Source: Fulvitalea axinellae (lineage in GTDB: Bacteria; Bacteroidota; Bacteroidia; Cytophagales; Cyclobacteriaceae). Taken from it: 64,000 nucleotides of DNA. Below are positions 44,562 through 53,351 of this stretch, in pieces; positions within the stretch are counted from its first letter, which is position 1, and every line of letters starts with the position of its first letter. The stretch covers positions 186,001 to 250,000 of the forward strand of contig NZ_AP025317.1 in assembly GCF_036492835.1 (NCBI RefSeq). The letters run 5' to 3'. Below the pieces are notes generated by a model, which was given only the letters and a program-made list of their open reading frames with translations, made no database searches and was not told the origin of the DNA. The position numbers were made by a program, and so were the translations under genes.

Positions 44562-46475
44562 ATGAAAACGATCAGGACCTTTGAGGACTATCGTGAGGCT
44601 TATGACCACAGCACTCGCGATCCGGAGGGTTTTTGGGAAGAAATTGCCCAAGAATACCAATGGCAACAACCTTGGGATAAGGTTTTGGACTGGAATTTCG
44701 ACGAACCATCAATAAAATGGTACAGCGGGGCGAAGCTCAACATAACGGAAAATATGCTCGATAGGCATTTGAAAGAAAGGGGAAACAAACTCGCCCTGAT
44801 CTGGGAGCCTAACGATCCGAAAGAAAAATTTGTAAGACTGACTTACAAGGAGCTTCACGAACAAGTTTGCCGTTTCGCCAATGTGCTAAAGAAAAACGGT
44901 GTAAGCAAAGGGGACCGTGTATGCATCTACATGCCGATGATTCCCGAACTGGCCGTAGCCGTTATTGCTTGCGCAAGAATAGGTGCCGTACATTCGGTGG
45001 TATTCGCCGGCTTTTCGGCGCACGCTCTTGCCGACAGGATTAATGACGCCCAATGTAAACTCGTGATAACCAGTGACGGACTTTTCCGAGGCGCCAAGGA
45101 GATTCCCGTAAAGCGTGTCGTGGACGAGGCTTTGGAATCGTGCGAATGCGTGGAGCGAGTGATCGTGAAAGAACGCGTAGGCTGGCTGCCGAATATGGTG
45201 GAAGACCGGGACGTTTGGTGGGATGACGAAATAAAAGAAGCTGACCGCGATTGCCCTCCCGAGCCGATGGATGCCGAGGATATGCTTTTTATCCTTTATA
45301 CTTCAGGTTCTACAGGAAAGCCGAAAGGCGTTGTGCATACCTGTGGCGGTTATATGGTCTATACCGGTTACACTTTCCGCAATGTATTCGACTATCGCGA
45401 AAGCGACATATATTGGTGCACGGCGGATATTGGTTGGATAACGGGACACTCGTATATAGTTTACGGGCCGTTGCTTAACGGGGCCACGACCATGATGTTC
45501 GAGGGGGTGCCAACGTGGCCTGATCCGGGCCGTTTTTGGCAAGTGGTGGACAAGTATGGGGTAAACCAGTTCTATACGGCACCGACGGCCATCCGTTCTC
45601 TGATGGCTCACAAGATAGATCACGTTTTGTCATACAGTCTTGATTCGCTACGCGTGATAGGGTCTGTGGGTGAGCCAATAAACGCCGAGGCTTGGAACTG
45701 GTATCATATTCACGTAGGCAAAGAGCGTTGTCCGCTAGTTGACACTTGGTGGCAAACAGAAACCGGAGGCGTGATGATCTCGGGAATCGGAAACGCGACG
45801 CCTCTTAAACCGACTTTTGCGGGATATCCAATGCCGGGAGTCCAGCCTGTGTTGCTTGACGGTGACGGCAATGAAATCCAAGAAGACGATGTCGAAGGCT
45901 ATTTGGCGATCAAACACCCTTGGCCGTCAATGCTCAGGACTACTTATGGCGACCATGAGCGTTGTCAAAAGACTTATTTTAGTGCGTTCAAAGGATACTA
46001 TTTTACTGGTGACGGAGCCCGCCGGGACAAAGACGGAATGTATCGGATCATCGGTAGGGTAGATGATGTGATCAACGTTTCGGGACACCGCTTCGGGACA
46101 GCCGAAATCGAAAACGCCATTAACCAAAATGAAAAGGTTGTGGAATCCGCTGTCGTGGGGTATCCGCATCCGATCAAAGGCCAAGGGATTTACGCTTACG
46201 TCATTTGCCAAGACGGTGGCGCCGACGAGGAAATCCTGAAAGCCGAAATCACTGAGACGGTGGTGGAAGAGATCGGCAAGATTGCCCGTCCCGAAAAGAT
46301 TCAGTTTGTGCGGGGACTTCCAAAAACTCGTTCTGGAAAAATCATGCGTAGGATCCTCCGAAAAGTCGCCGAAGGCGAAATCAGCAATCTCGGCGACACA
46401 TCGACTCTGCTCGACCCGAAAGTTGTAGAGGAGATTATTTCTGGGGCGGACCATGTCGAGACTATCGATCATTAA
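44562..46475 (+). CDS. acs: Acetyl-CoA synthetase
   Basis: AMP-forming acetate:CoA ligase of 637 residues (acetate + ATP + CoA to acetyl-CoA + AMP + PPi). The ATG at 44562 gives the normal family length and N-terminus; a TTG 66 bp upstream is rejected. Motifs: VFAGFSAHALADRI, the P-loop ILYTSGSTGKPKGVVHT at about 243-259, WWQTETGG in the acetate-site region, and VINVSGHRFGTAEIE. The conserved PKTRSGKIMRRILRK near the C-terminus carries the Lys that acetylation switches off in this family. It is a single-gene unit next to the replication origin, ended by a terminator shared with galM. Confidence 0.97.
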   Translation: MKTIRTFEDYREAYDHSTRDPEGFWEEIAQEYQWQQPWDKVLDWNFDEPSIKWYSGAKLNITENMLDRHLKERGNKLALIWEPNDPKEKFVRLTYKELHEQVCRFANVLKKNGVSKGDRVCIYMPMIPELAVAVIACARIGAVHSVVFAGFSAHALADRINDAQCKLVITSDGLFRGAKEIPVKRVVDEALESCECVERVIVKERVGWLPNMVEDRDVWWDDEIKEADRDCPPEPMDAEDMLFILYTSGSTGKPKGVVHTCGGYMVYTGYTFRNVFDYRESDIYWCTADIGWITGHSYIVYGPLLNGATTMMFEGVPTWPDPGRFWQVVDKYGVNQFYTAPTAIRSLMAHKIDHVLSYSLDSLRVIGSVGEPINAEAWNWYHIHVGKERCPLVDTWWQTETGGVMISGIGNATPLKPTFAGYPMPGVQPVLLDGDGNEIQEDDVEGYLAIKHPWPSMLRTTYGDHERCQKTYFSAFKGYYFTGDGARRDKDGMYRIIGRVDDVINVSGHRFGTAEIENAINQNEKVVESAVVGYPHPIKGQGIYAYVICQDGGADEEILKAEITETVVEEIGKIARPEKIQFVRGLPKTRSGKIMRRILRKVAEGEISNLGDTSTLLDPKVVEEIISGADHVETIDH

Positions 46476-46542
46476 GTCCCTTTTAAAAAGACTCTGTAGT
46501 CTTCCTTGACAGGAGGATGTTTGTTGAATATCGGTTAACTAA

Positions 46543-46575
46543 AAAAGGACGCCAACCGGGCGTCCTTTTCTTTTG
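46543..46575. terminator. Bidirectional terminator, acs / galM
   Basis: AAAAAAGGACGCC and GGGCGTCCTTTT arms with a short loop lie between convergent genes. Confidence 0.88.
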
Positions 46576-46635
46576 CGTCTTAGATTCTTGTACTTAAACT
46601 TTATACCAAATACTTAATACCGATGCAACCGATCA

Positions 46636-47703
46636 TTAATCAACCAATCCGAATTCGAAAATGGCCGAATGCTCATAAGCTTCTCCAGCTTTTAGCAAAG
46701 GAGACGGAAAATGCTCTTGGTTCGGCGAATCTGGAAACGCCTGGGTTTCAAAGCAGAAGCCGTCATATTTTTCGTAAATCCGGCCTTCTTTCCCCATATA
46801 ACCTCCGTCCAGATAATTTCCGGTATAGAACTGCATACCCGGTTGCGTAGAGTAAAGGCGCATTACGCGACCTGACGCATGATCTACGGCCTCGGCGCTC
46901 AATGTCGGCTCGTTTCCGCCCTTGTTGTTCAACACGAAATTGTGGTCGAAGCCCAAAGCCAAGTCGATCTGCTCGTGGTCGAAATTCATTTTTGCCCCGA
47001 TGGTTTCAAAGCTCTTGAAATCGAAAGGAGAGTCATCCACGTCCGCCAACTCGCCTGTCGGGATCATATTGGCCTTGATTGGCGTATATTTGCCCGCCTG
47101 AAGCTTTATCTCGTGCTTAAGGCAGTTATCCCTCAGATTCCCCGAAAGATTGAAATACGAGTGATTTGTGAGGTTTATGATGGTGTCTTTGTCCGTTGTC
47201 GCATGGTACCGGATATTGAGGCGGTTCTCATTGTCGAGAACAAAAGACACGGAAACCTCAAGATTGCCGGGGTAACCGTTGAAACCGTCAGGACTTGAAG
47301 TGCGGAAAGTCACTTTGGCCTCGGTGTCGGTGGTGCTTGTGCCGGCAAGTTTCCAAAGGGTTTTGTCCATCGCTTCGGGGCCACCGTGCAGGTGATTTTC
47401 GCCGTTGTTGACGGGGAGTTGGTATTCCTGTCCGTCCACGCTGAATTTTCCGTGTTCGATGCGGTTGGCGTAGCGCCCCACGGTCGCACCGATGTAGGCT
47501 TGTTCTTGCGCGTATCCGCCGCATTCGTCAAAACCGAGGATTACGCTTTCCGAGTTGCCGGCTTTGTCCGGCACCTGGATATCGGCCAAGGTAGCGCCGA
47601 AGTCGGTGACTTTGACGGTCATGCCCTTGTCGTTTGTCAGTGTGTATAGCGTGGTCTCTTGGCCGTTCGGTAAAGTGCCGAAACTTCTTTGTTCAATTTT
47701 CAT
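46636..47703 (-). CDS. galM: Aldose 1-epimerase (galactose mutarotase)
   Basis: Protein of 355 residues that interconverts the alpha and beta anomers of galactose and glucose. Family landmarks: DFGATLADIQVPDK, YIGATVGRYANRI, the catalytic-region His in ENHLHGGPEAMDK, and TNHSYFNLSGN, followed by TGELADVDDSPFDF and LYSTQPGMQFYTGNYLDGG near the end. No signal peptide, so cytoplasmic. It is third in the galK-galT-galM series on the minus strand, separated from galT by 267 bp that contain copy B of the 130-bp repeat. Confidence 0.96.
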   Translation of the reverse strand: MKIEQRSFGTLPNGQETTLYTLTNDKGMTVKVTDFGATLADIQVPDKAGNSESVILGFDECGGYAQEQAYIGATVGRYANRIEHGKFSVDGQEYQLPVNNGENHLHGGPEAMDKTLWKLAGTSTTDTEAKVTFRTSSPDGFNGYPGNLEVSVSFVLDNENRLNIRYHATTDKDTIINLTNHSYFNLSGNLRDNCLKHEIKLQAGKYTPIKANMIPTGELADVDDSPFDFKSFETIGAKMNFDHEQIDLALGFDHNFVLNNKGGNEPTLSAEAVDHASGRVMRLYSTQPGMQFYTGNYLDGGYMGKEGRIYEKYDGFCFETQAFPDSPNQEHFPSPLLKAGEAYEHSAIFEFGLVD

Positions 47704-47813
47704 GGAGAATCGGTGTGTGCTTGAAAGTCTGTCGCGGACTGGTCCGCAAAAACAGCGATGCCCGGCATTGGCCAGGCTAAAAATCTATTGAAGCAATAAA
47801 AGGGAAAACGAAA

Positions 47814-47943
47814 TAAGCAGTACAAAGTAAATAGTAAAGCGTAAAAAGACTGCATGAGGATATTCTAAGGCCAAATAGACCAACAAGTTAACCCTTCAAG
47901 CATTCCTCTCACTAGACATAAGCTATTTTACTGGATGTACTTA
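47814..47943 (+). repeat. 130-bp MITE-like repeat, copy B
   Basis: Lies in the galM-galT gap. Begins TAAGCAGTACAAAGTAAATA and ends CTATTTTACTGGATGTACTTA-type; same orientation and length as copy C. Terminal bases TA...TA and imperfect inverted ends suggest a small non-autonomous element with a TA target. Confidence 0.82.
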
Positions 47944-47970
47944 GCTTCCATTTTCCCTTTTTGAATATTC

Positions 47971-49035
47971 TTACGCGTTTTCGGCCTGCGCGCCGAGTTT
48001 GTAGTGCGTGGTCGGCAATTCCCTGAGGCGGTTGGCGCTGTATTCCGCGGTGATGTCGCGTTGGGCGTTGGCCATCATTTCATAACCCACCATAAATTTC
48101 TTGACCGAAGCCGAACGCAACAGCGGCGGCAGGAAAAGCATATGGAAATGCCATCCTTCGTGCTCCTGTCCGTCTGTCGGGCTTTGGTGGATGCCGGCCG
48201 AGTACGGGAACGAGCACTCGAAGAGGTTGTCGAAAGCCGTGGTCATCTTTTTGATGATTTTGGCGTAGTCGGCTTTTTCCTCCTCCGTCATTTCGCCGAT
48301 GTGGCGGATATGGCGCTTGCTGACGATCATGGTCTCGTAAGGCCAAACCGCCCAGAAAGGCACGAGAGCCACAAAGTGATCCGTTTTGAAGATTACGCGC
48401 TCTTTTTCCTTAAGTTCGAGATCAAGGTAATCGCTCAAGATACTGCGTCCGTTTTCGGCGTAGTAGCGCTCCATGTTCTCGGTTTTGCGGGCCGGGAGTT
48501 CCGGTACGTTGCGTTGCGCCCAGATCTGTCCGTGCGGGTGCGGGTTGCTGCATCCCATCACGGCGCCTTTGTTTTCGAAAATCTGAACATAGCCGATATC
48601 CTCGCGGGCTCCGAGTTCGTTGTACTCGTTTTGCCAAAGGTCAACCACTTTCTTGATGTCGTTTTCTTCCATCAAAGGAAGCGTAAGGCTGTGGTCCGGA
48701 GAAAAGATAACCACTTTGCACACGCCGCTTTCGCTTTGTGCTTTCAGCAGTCCGCCTTTTTCGAACGTTCCCACCGGGGTGTCTTCCAACAGCGCTGCGA
48801 AATCGTTCTGGAAAACGAAGGTGCTGTCATACTGCGGATTCACGGCCCCACCTGCGCGCTCGTTGCCGGGGCAGAGGTAGCAGTCCTCTACGTAGCTTGG
48901 CTTCTGCGCCAAATCCGGCTTCTCCACCTTGCCCTGCCACGGGCGTTTGGTCCGGTGGGGCGATACGAGTACCCACTCGCCGGTAAGGATGTTGTATCTT
49001 TTGTGCGGGTGTTCAGAAAAACTGAATTCACTCAT
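47971..49035 (-). CDS. galT: Galactose-1-phosphate uridylyltransferase
   Basis: Leloir-pathway enzyme of 354 residues that exchanges UMP between UDP-glucose and galactose-1-phosphate. The zinc-site CYLCPGNERAGG is at about 52-63, and the active-site GCSNPHPHGQIWAQ, with the uridylylated His in H-P-H, is at about 156-169. RHIRHIGEMTEEE and GIHQSPTDGQEHEGWHFHM follow. It has the usual family length. It lies between galK and galM; both gaps are long for an operon because of repeat copies B and C. Confidence 0.97.
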   Translation of the reverse strand: MSEFSFSEHPHKRYNILTGEWVLVSPHRTKRPWQGKVEKPDLAQKPSYVEDCYLCPGNERAGGAVNPQYDSTFVFQNDFAALLEDTPVGTFEKGGLLKAQSESGVCKVVIFSPDHSLTLPLMEENDIKKVVDLWQNEYNELGAREDIGYVQIFENKGAVMGCSNPHPHGQIWAQRNVPELPARKTENMERYYAENGRSILSDYLDLELKEKERVIFKTDHFVALVPFWAVWPYETMIVSKRHIRHIGEMTEEEKADYAKIIKKMTTAFDNLFECSFPYSAGIHQSPTDGQEHEGWHFHMLFLPPLLRSASVKKFMVGYEMMANAQRDITAEYSANRLRELPTTHYKLGAQAENA

Positions 49036-49120
49036 GGCCTTAGTCTCAATGTTATTGTTAGCGGAAAGGAAATATGCCGGAGCCGTGGCCCCGACATGAC
49101 AAAACCGCTTCGTTAATATC

Positions 49121-49250
49121 TAAGTAGTACAAAGTAAATGGTAAAGCGTAAAGAGACTGCTCGAAGACAAGCCAAAGCTGTATAATGCAACCGGTTAAAG
49201 CTTCAAACATTCTTCGCCCAAAACACAAGCTATTTTACTGGATGTACTTA
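49121..49250 (+). repeat. 130-bp MITE-like repeat, copy C
   Basis: Lies in the galT-galK gap, ending 12 bp before the galK stop. Begins TAAGTAGTACAAAGTAAATG, identical to copy A over its first about 40 bases; ends TATTTTACTGGATGTACTTA. Confidence 0.82.
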
Positions 49251-49262
49251 TTAGGCTTTCGC

Positions 49263-50429
49263 TTAGCAAACTGGCGCTTGCTCAACCCTCGCCCCGTCAC
49301 CGATCACTACGGTGTACGATTTCATTTCTTTGCCCATGGCTTTTTGGTAAGCCTCGGCAGTCTCGGCCACGAAAGATTCGATTGCCTCCTCTTTCACCAA
49401 GTTGATGGTGCAGCCGCCGAAACCTCCGCCCATCATTCTCGATCCGAGAACATTGGCGTTGTTTCTGGTCTGCTCCACGAGGAAATCGAGCTCGGGGCAG
49501 CTTACTTCGTAATCGTTCGAAAGGCCTTCGTGCGACAGGTACATCTGCTCGCCGAAAGCTTCGAGGTTGCCGGCGTCGAGGTGTTCGCAGGCTTTCACCA
49601 CGCGGGCGTTCTCTTTCACCACGTATTCGCAACGCTTGTAGATCACCGGGTCCATCTCGTCTTTGTGTGCTTGGAGTAATTCCAGGCTCACGTCGCGGAG
49701 ATTGGCGATTTCCGGCTGGTATTTCTTCAAAATCTCCACGCCGCTTTCGCACTGCTCGCGACGGGTGTTGTATTCAGAAGAAGCCAAAGAGTGCTTCACG
49801 TTAGTGTCGCAAAGTACGAGTTTGTAACCGTCGATATTCAACGGGAAGTAGCTGTATTCCAAAGTACGGCAGTCAAGGCGCACGCAGTGTCCGGCAGTGC
49901 CGAATACACTGGCGAACTGGTCCATGATGCCGCATTTCACGCCAGCGTAATTATGCTCGGCTTTCTGCGCCGATTTTACCAAGGTAAGTTTATCGAATCC
50001 GCAACCGAAGAGCTCGTTCAGGCCGTTGGCCAAAGCGCACTCAAGAGCGGCGGAAGAGGAGAGTCCGGCACCCAAAGGAACGTCACCACCGAATACGCAG
50101 TCAAAACCGCCGATCTCGGCGCCGATGGCCATCATCTCGGCCGCTACGCCCACAACGTAGTTGGCCCAAGCCTTGTCGGTTTTGGCGGGGGCGCTGATCG
50201 AGAATTCGGCGCTGTCGTCAAGATCAACGGAGTAAAGCCTGCAAGTGTCACTGTTGTTTTTGGCCAGTGCGAAAACGATCTCTTTGTCAATCGCCGCTGG
50301 AAGCACGAATCCGTCGTTGTAATCGGTGTGTTCGCCAATAAGGTTTACGCGACCCGCCGAACGTGCGATTATCGGTGTGCTGCCGTATAGTTGCTGGAAC
50401 TTATCCCCTAAAACTTTGGTATCTATCAT
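49263..50429 (-). CDS. galK: Galactokinase
   Basis: GHMP-family kinase of 388 residues that phosphorylates galactose at C1. ATG 50429 is chosen; the frame runs 75 bp further upstream but this start gives the usual N-terminus. The galactokinase signature GRVNLIGEHTDYNDGFVLP is at about 25-43, the GHMP ATP loop PLGAGLSSSAALE at about 120-132, and the C-terminal SRMMGGGFGGCTINLV near the end. It is the first gene of the gal series, divergent from a LacI-type regulator. galE and a sugar transporter are not in the window. Confidence 0.97.
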   Translation of the reverse strand: MIDTKVLGDKFQQLYGSTPIIARSAGRVNLIGEHTDYNDGFVLPAAIDKEIVFALAKNNSDTCRLYSVDLDDSAEFSISAPAKTDKAWANYVVGVAAEMMAIGAEIGGFDCVFGGDVPLGAGLSSSAALECALANGLNELFGCGFDKLTLVKSAQKAEHNYAGVKCGIMDQFASVFGTAGHCVRLDCRTLEYSYFPLNIDGYKLVLCDTNVKHSLASSEYNTRREQCESGVEILKKYQPEIANLRDVSLELLQAHKDEMDPVIYKRCEYVVKENARVVKACEHLDAGNLEAFGEQMYLSHEGLSNDYEVSCPELDFLVEQTRNNANVLGSRMMGGGFGGCTINLVKEEAIESFVAETAEAYQKAMGKEMKSYTVVIGDGARVEQAPVC

Positions 50430-50814
50430 GAGCGTAAAAATTAACGTTGACCCAAAAATCGGATAGACGCCCCGATAGGCGCTAACCGTTCTGGCTTTTG
50501 TCAAAAATAAATAATAAATGGCGCAAAGAAACAGGGCCGTGAGGGCAAATATTTGACTGGTTTAAAAATAACGTTCTCGGTAACGCTTTCGGGTATTTTT
50601 TCTGATAATCAGCCCTTACCGTAGCGCAAGGACGCCTTCAGGGGTTTGTTAATATGTCTTGCAAAGGTTATATTTCGGATGATTTTGGAAGTGTTTGGGT
50701 CGCTAATGAAAACCGGCTCGGCATGGGGCCTGACTGCCAGACGCCTGTTTGATATGGCGTATTATTTTGGAGCCCGGCTTTTTGGTAATGATTTTTCGAC
50801 AAAAATTGTTGATC
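50430..50814. promoter_or_regulatory. Divergent galK / lacI-type regulator control region
   Basis: About 385 bases holding both promoters. On the minus strand a -7 element TATTTTTG lies at 50509-50502 for galK, without a well-placed -33. Three related boxes TAACGTT or TAACGCT occur at 50441-50450, 50568-50577 and 50580-50589; the central ACGT/CG symmetry fits LacI-family operators, so they are operator candidates (inference). Confidence 0.45.
50645..50676 (+). promoter_or_regulatory. Bacteroidota-type promoter of the LacI regulator
   Basis: TTTG at 50645-50648, a 20-base spacer, then TATATTTC at 50669-50676, close to the -33/-7 consensus TTTG and TAnnTTTG. The leader to the ATG at 50815 would be about 130 bases. 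Confidence 0.6.
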
Positions 50815-51867
50815 ATGAGGAGAAAGAAAAGGCAAGTGACAATAAAGGATTTGGCCAGGAAACTCGATGTTTCCGTATCCACTGTTTCCAGGGCGTTGCG
50901 CGGGGCCGAGGACATCAACAAAGAAACGAAGAAGGCCGTGTTGGCTTTGGCCGAGGAGCTGGATTACCAACCCAACACCATAGCCATGAGCTTGGTCAAC
51001 AAGAAGACGAACACCATCGGGGTGATCGTGCCGGAATTGGCCATGCACTTTTTCGCTTCGGCGATTGGGGGAATCCAGGACTACGCGGCGCGTAAGGGAT
51101 ATAACGTGATGATATGCCAGTCTAACGAGAACTACGAGACCGAGATGGCCAACACCGAGACGCTGGTGAAAAGCCGCGTGGACGGCCTGATTGTCTCTTG
51201 TTCAAGACAGACCAGCGACTATAGCCACTTTGAGCGACTTTTGGGAAAAGGGCATCCGCTCGTGTTTTTCGACAGGATTCCGGGCAAGCCTTTGCCGGCT
51301 TCGTCCGTAATTGTGGATGATTATCAGGGCGCTTTCAATGCTGTGACGCATTTGTTGGACAGCGGATGTAAAAGGGTGGCGCATTTGTCCGGACCGGATT
51401 ATATGCTGATTTCGCGCCAGCGCGAAAAAGGCTACCGCGACGCGTTGGAGGCCAAAGGGATTCCGTTTGACGAATCTTTGGTGAAACGTTGCGACTTGCT
51501 CAGAAACGACGCTTATGACAAGACTTTGGAGTTTTTGTCGGAAGACAATATCGACGGGATTTTCGCCATCACTGATCCGGTGGCCATGCAGGCTATCCGG
51601 GCGCTGAAGGCCGAAGGCAAAAGCATCCCGGAAGACGTTTCCGTAGTCGGATTCACCGATGAGCCTGTAAACGATATGTTGACGCCTTCGCTCACTTCGG
51701 TTCGCCAGCCTGCGTATGAGTTGGGCGAAAACGCGGCCAAGTTGCTGTTGGAGCAAATCGAGGCCTACCATTCGGAAGAGGCGGAAGAGCCCCCGGTAAG
51801 AACGGCTTTGGTGAAAACGACGCTGATGGAACGAGGGTCTACCAAGACATTGGAAACGGTAAGTTAA
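50815..51867 (+). CDS. LacI/GalR-family transcriptional regulator
   Basis: Regulator of 350 residues from the ATG at 50815, chosen because it puts the helix-turn-helix at the N-terminus; the open frame extends 66 bp upstream. The DNA-binding part is RQVTIKDLARKLDVSVSTVS with hinge YQPNTIAMSLVNKKT. The ligand-binding periplasmic-binding-like core has IGVIVPELAMHFFASAIGGI, RVDGLIVSCS, DGIFAITDPVAMQAIRAL and DVSVVGFTDEPVNDMLTPSL. It is divergent from galK and most likely controls the gal genes and itself. The effector is probably a sugar of this pathway. Confidence 0.94.
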   Translation: MRRKKRQVTIKDLARKLDVSVSTVSRALRGAEDINKETKKAVLALAEELDYQPNTIAMSLVNKKTNTIGVIVPELAMHFFASAIGGIQDYAARKGYNVMICQSNENYETEMANTETLVKSRVDGLIVSCSRQTSDYSHFERLLGKGHPLVFFDRIPGKPLPASSVIVDDYQGAFNAVTHLLDSGCKRVAHLSGPDYMLISRQREKGYRDALEAKGIPFDESLVKRCDLLRNDAYDKTLEFLSEDNIDGIFAITDPVAMQAIRALKAEGKSIPEDVSVVGFTDEPVNDMLTPSLTSVRQPAYELGENAAKLLLEQIEAYHSEEAEEPPVRTALVKTTLMERGSTKTLETVS

Positions 51868-51875
51868 CCGTTCGG

Positions 51876-51909
51876 AAAAGCGCCGGCCCGAGGGTTGGCG
51901 CTTTTTGTT
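51876..51909 (+). terminator. Terminator of the LacI-type gene
   Basis: AAAAGCGCC...GGCGCTTTTT hairpin with a GGCCCGAGGG-type interior, followed by T-run. Confidence 0.85.
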
Positions 51910-51977
51910 TTTGCTTTCTTCGGAATAGCGCCCTAATATTGCCGCAAGGCTGGGAAGCGTTCCGGAATGATATAGGA

Positions 51978-52018
51978 ATGGCGCCGATAGCCGGGTAAAA
52001 AGGCTTTCGGCGCTTTTT
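51978..52018 (+). terminator. Second hairpin with T-run
   Basis: GCGCCGA-AGCC pairs with GGCT-TCGGCGC and is followed by TTTTT. It may be a backup terminator or a leader hairpin of the ABC operon. I looked for a cobalamin riboswitch here and found none. Confidence 0.5.
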
Positions 52019-52110
52019 CGTAGTAAGCGGGAAGGTTTTTTGGGAATGTGGCAGAGTGTTTTATCCCTAGTGGATACAATTGGCACATGGCCATTTTAAG
52101 TTTAGAAACA

Positions 52111-52135
52111 TACCTAATACTTAAATACCTAAGAC
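52111..52135 (+). repeat. Left inverted repeat flanking the ABC importer operon
   Basis: TACCTAATAC, four bases, then ATACCTAAGAC. The same two blocks occur in inverse orientation at 55207-55237 with a longer spacer. Confidence 0.6.
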
Positions 52136-52177
52136 CGGATACCTACCTCGGATATTTTTGACTTTAATTGATTGATA

Positions 52178-53350
52178 ATGATGGATAGGCTTGTTTTTGG
52201 GCGAATCGCCGTTGTTTTGTTTTTGGCCTTGGCCGCTTGTTCTCCTAAAAAGAAAAATGAGGGAAAAACTGAGGATATAAAAACCGAGACGGCAACCGCG
52301 GGCGATTCCCTTTCGGTGCGATATGCCAAGCGGTTCGAGTTGGGGGCGCATAAAGGTTGTGTACGTTTAACTATTACCGCCGGCGACGGGCAGGATGTGG
52401 TTTCGAAAAGCTATCTGTTGGTAAACCGTGGCGAAAAGGCTCCGGTACACCCCGCGGATTGGACATTGGTCAATGTGCCTGTCCGTTCCGTGGTTACGCA
52501 GTCTTCGGAATATATCGGCGGAGCGAATATACTGGGCGATGTCGGCAGGATTAAAGGGGTTTCCCTTCCGAAGTACGTTTACAGCGAAGCTATCCATAAG
52601 AAAATCGAGGCGGGAGAAGTTTTGGCCGTAGGCGAAGGGACTTCCACGGATATGGAAAAGATTCTCGCCATGAAATCGGATTTGTTGTGGGTGTCGGGTA
52701 TGCCGGGTTCGGGCAATTCCTCGTTCGGCGTGTTGGAGCAGTCCGGAACAGTGATCATGTACGGTATGAACTGGATGGAAACAGACGCTTTGGGAAGCGC
52801 CGAATGGATAAAGGTGATTGGCGCGTTGAACGGAAAATTGGCGGAAGCGTCCAAGTATTTTGATAAAGTGTCGGAGAAATACGCCGAGGTAAAACGGAAA
52901 GTCTCGCAAAGCGACAAGAAGCCCGTAACCATCGCAGGCTTGCCATTTAAAGGGACTTGGTACATGCCCGCCGGCCAAAGTTTCCGGGCCAAGATGTTCG
53001 CCGACGCCGGTTTCTCATATCCTTGGGCCTCGAAGCCGGGAACGGGAAGTTTGCCTTTGGATATCGAGACGGTTTTCCCGAAAGCCCTGACCGCTACATA
53101 TTGGCTGAATGTGGGAAGCATGACGGACCTGAAAACTTTGAAAGGCCTCGATTCACGTTACGCCGAATTCGGGCCGGTGACTTTGGGGAACGTTTATAAT
53201 AACAACGCCAGAACAAATCGAGTGGGGGCCAATGATTTTTGGGAGTCGGGGACATTCAGGCCCGACGTGGTTTTGGAAGATCTGGCGACAATTTCCCACC
53301 CAGACCTCTTTCCGGCGCATAAGCTCTATTACTATCGAAAACTGAAATAA
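52178..53350 (+). CDS. BtuF/FecB-type ABC substrate-binding lipoprotein
   Basis: Binding lipoprotein of 390 residues; signal ends at Cys in LALAACSPKKK. The mature part follows the helical-backbone (class III) binding-protein fold used for siderophores, haem and cobalamin: VRYAKRFELGAHKGCVRLTI at the start, RIKGVSLPKYVYSEAIHKK, TSTDMEKILAMKSDLLWVSG and PVTIAGLPFKGTWYMPAGQS in the middle. ATG 52178 is used; a TTG six bases upstream is rejected. It is 1 bp before the permease gene. The ligand is not certain: iron chelates or a corrinoid are likely for the family. Confidence 0.88.
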   Translation: MMDRLVFGRIAVVLFLALAACSPKKKNEGKTEDIKTETATAGDSLSVRYAKRFELGAHKGCVRLTITAGDGQDVVSKSYLLVNRGEKAPVHPADWTLVNVPVRSVVTQSSEYIGGANILGDVGRIKGVSLPKYVYSEAIHKKIEAGEVLAVGEGTSTDMEKILAMKSDLLWVSGMPGSGNSSFGVLEQSGTVIMYGMNWMETDALGSAEWIKVIGALNGKLAEASKYFDKVSEKYAEVKRKVSQSDKKPVTIAGLPFKGTWYMPAGQSFRAKMFADAGFSYPWASKPGTGSLPLDIETVFPKALTATYWLNVGSMTDLKTLKGLDSRYAEFGPVTLGNVYNNNARTNRVGANDFWESGTFRPDVVLEDLATISHPDLFPAHKLYYYRKLK

Positions 53351-53351
53351 G

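Noticed and set aside
47814-47943. Integron attC site
   Set aside because: Length fits, but the GTTRRRY/RYYYAAC end boxes are missing, and neighbours are ordinary gal genes with no integrase.
51910-52177. Cobalamin riboswitch upstream of the BtuF-like operon
   Set aside because: Hairpins are present, but the conserved B12-box and core bases are not seen.
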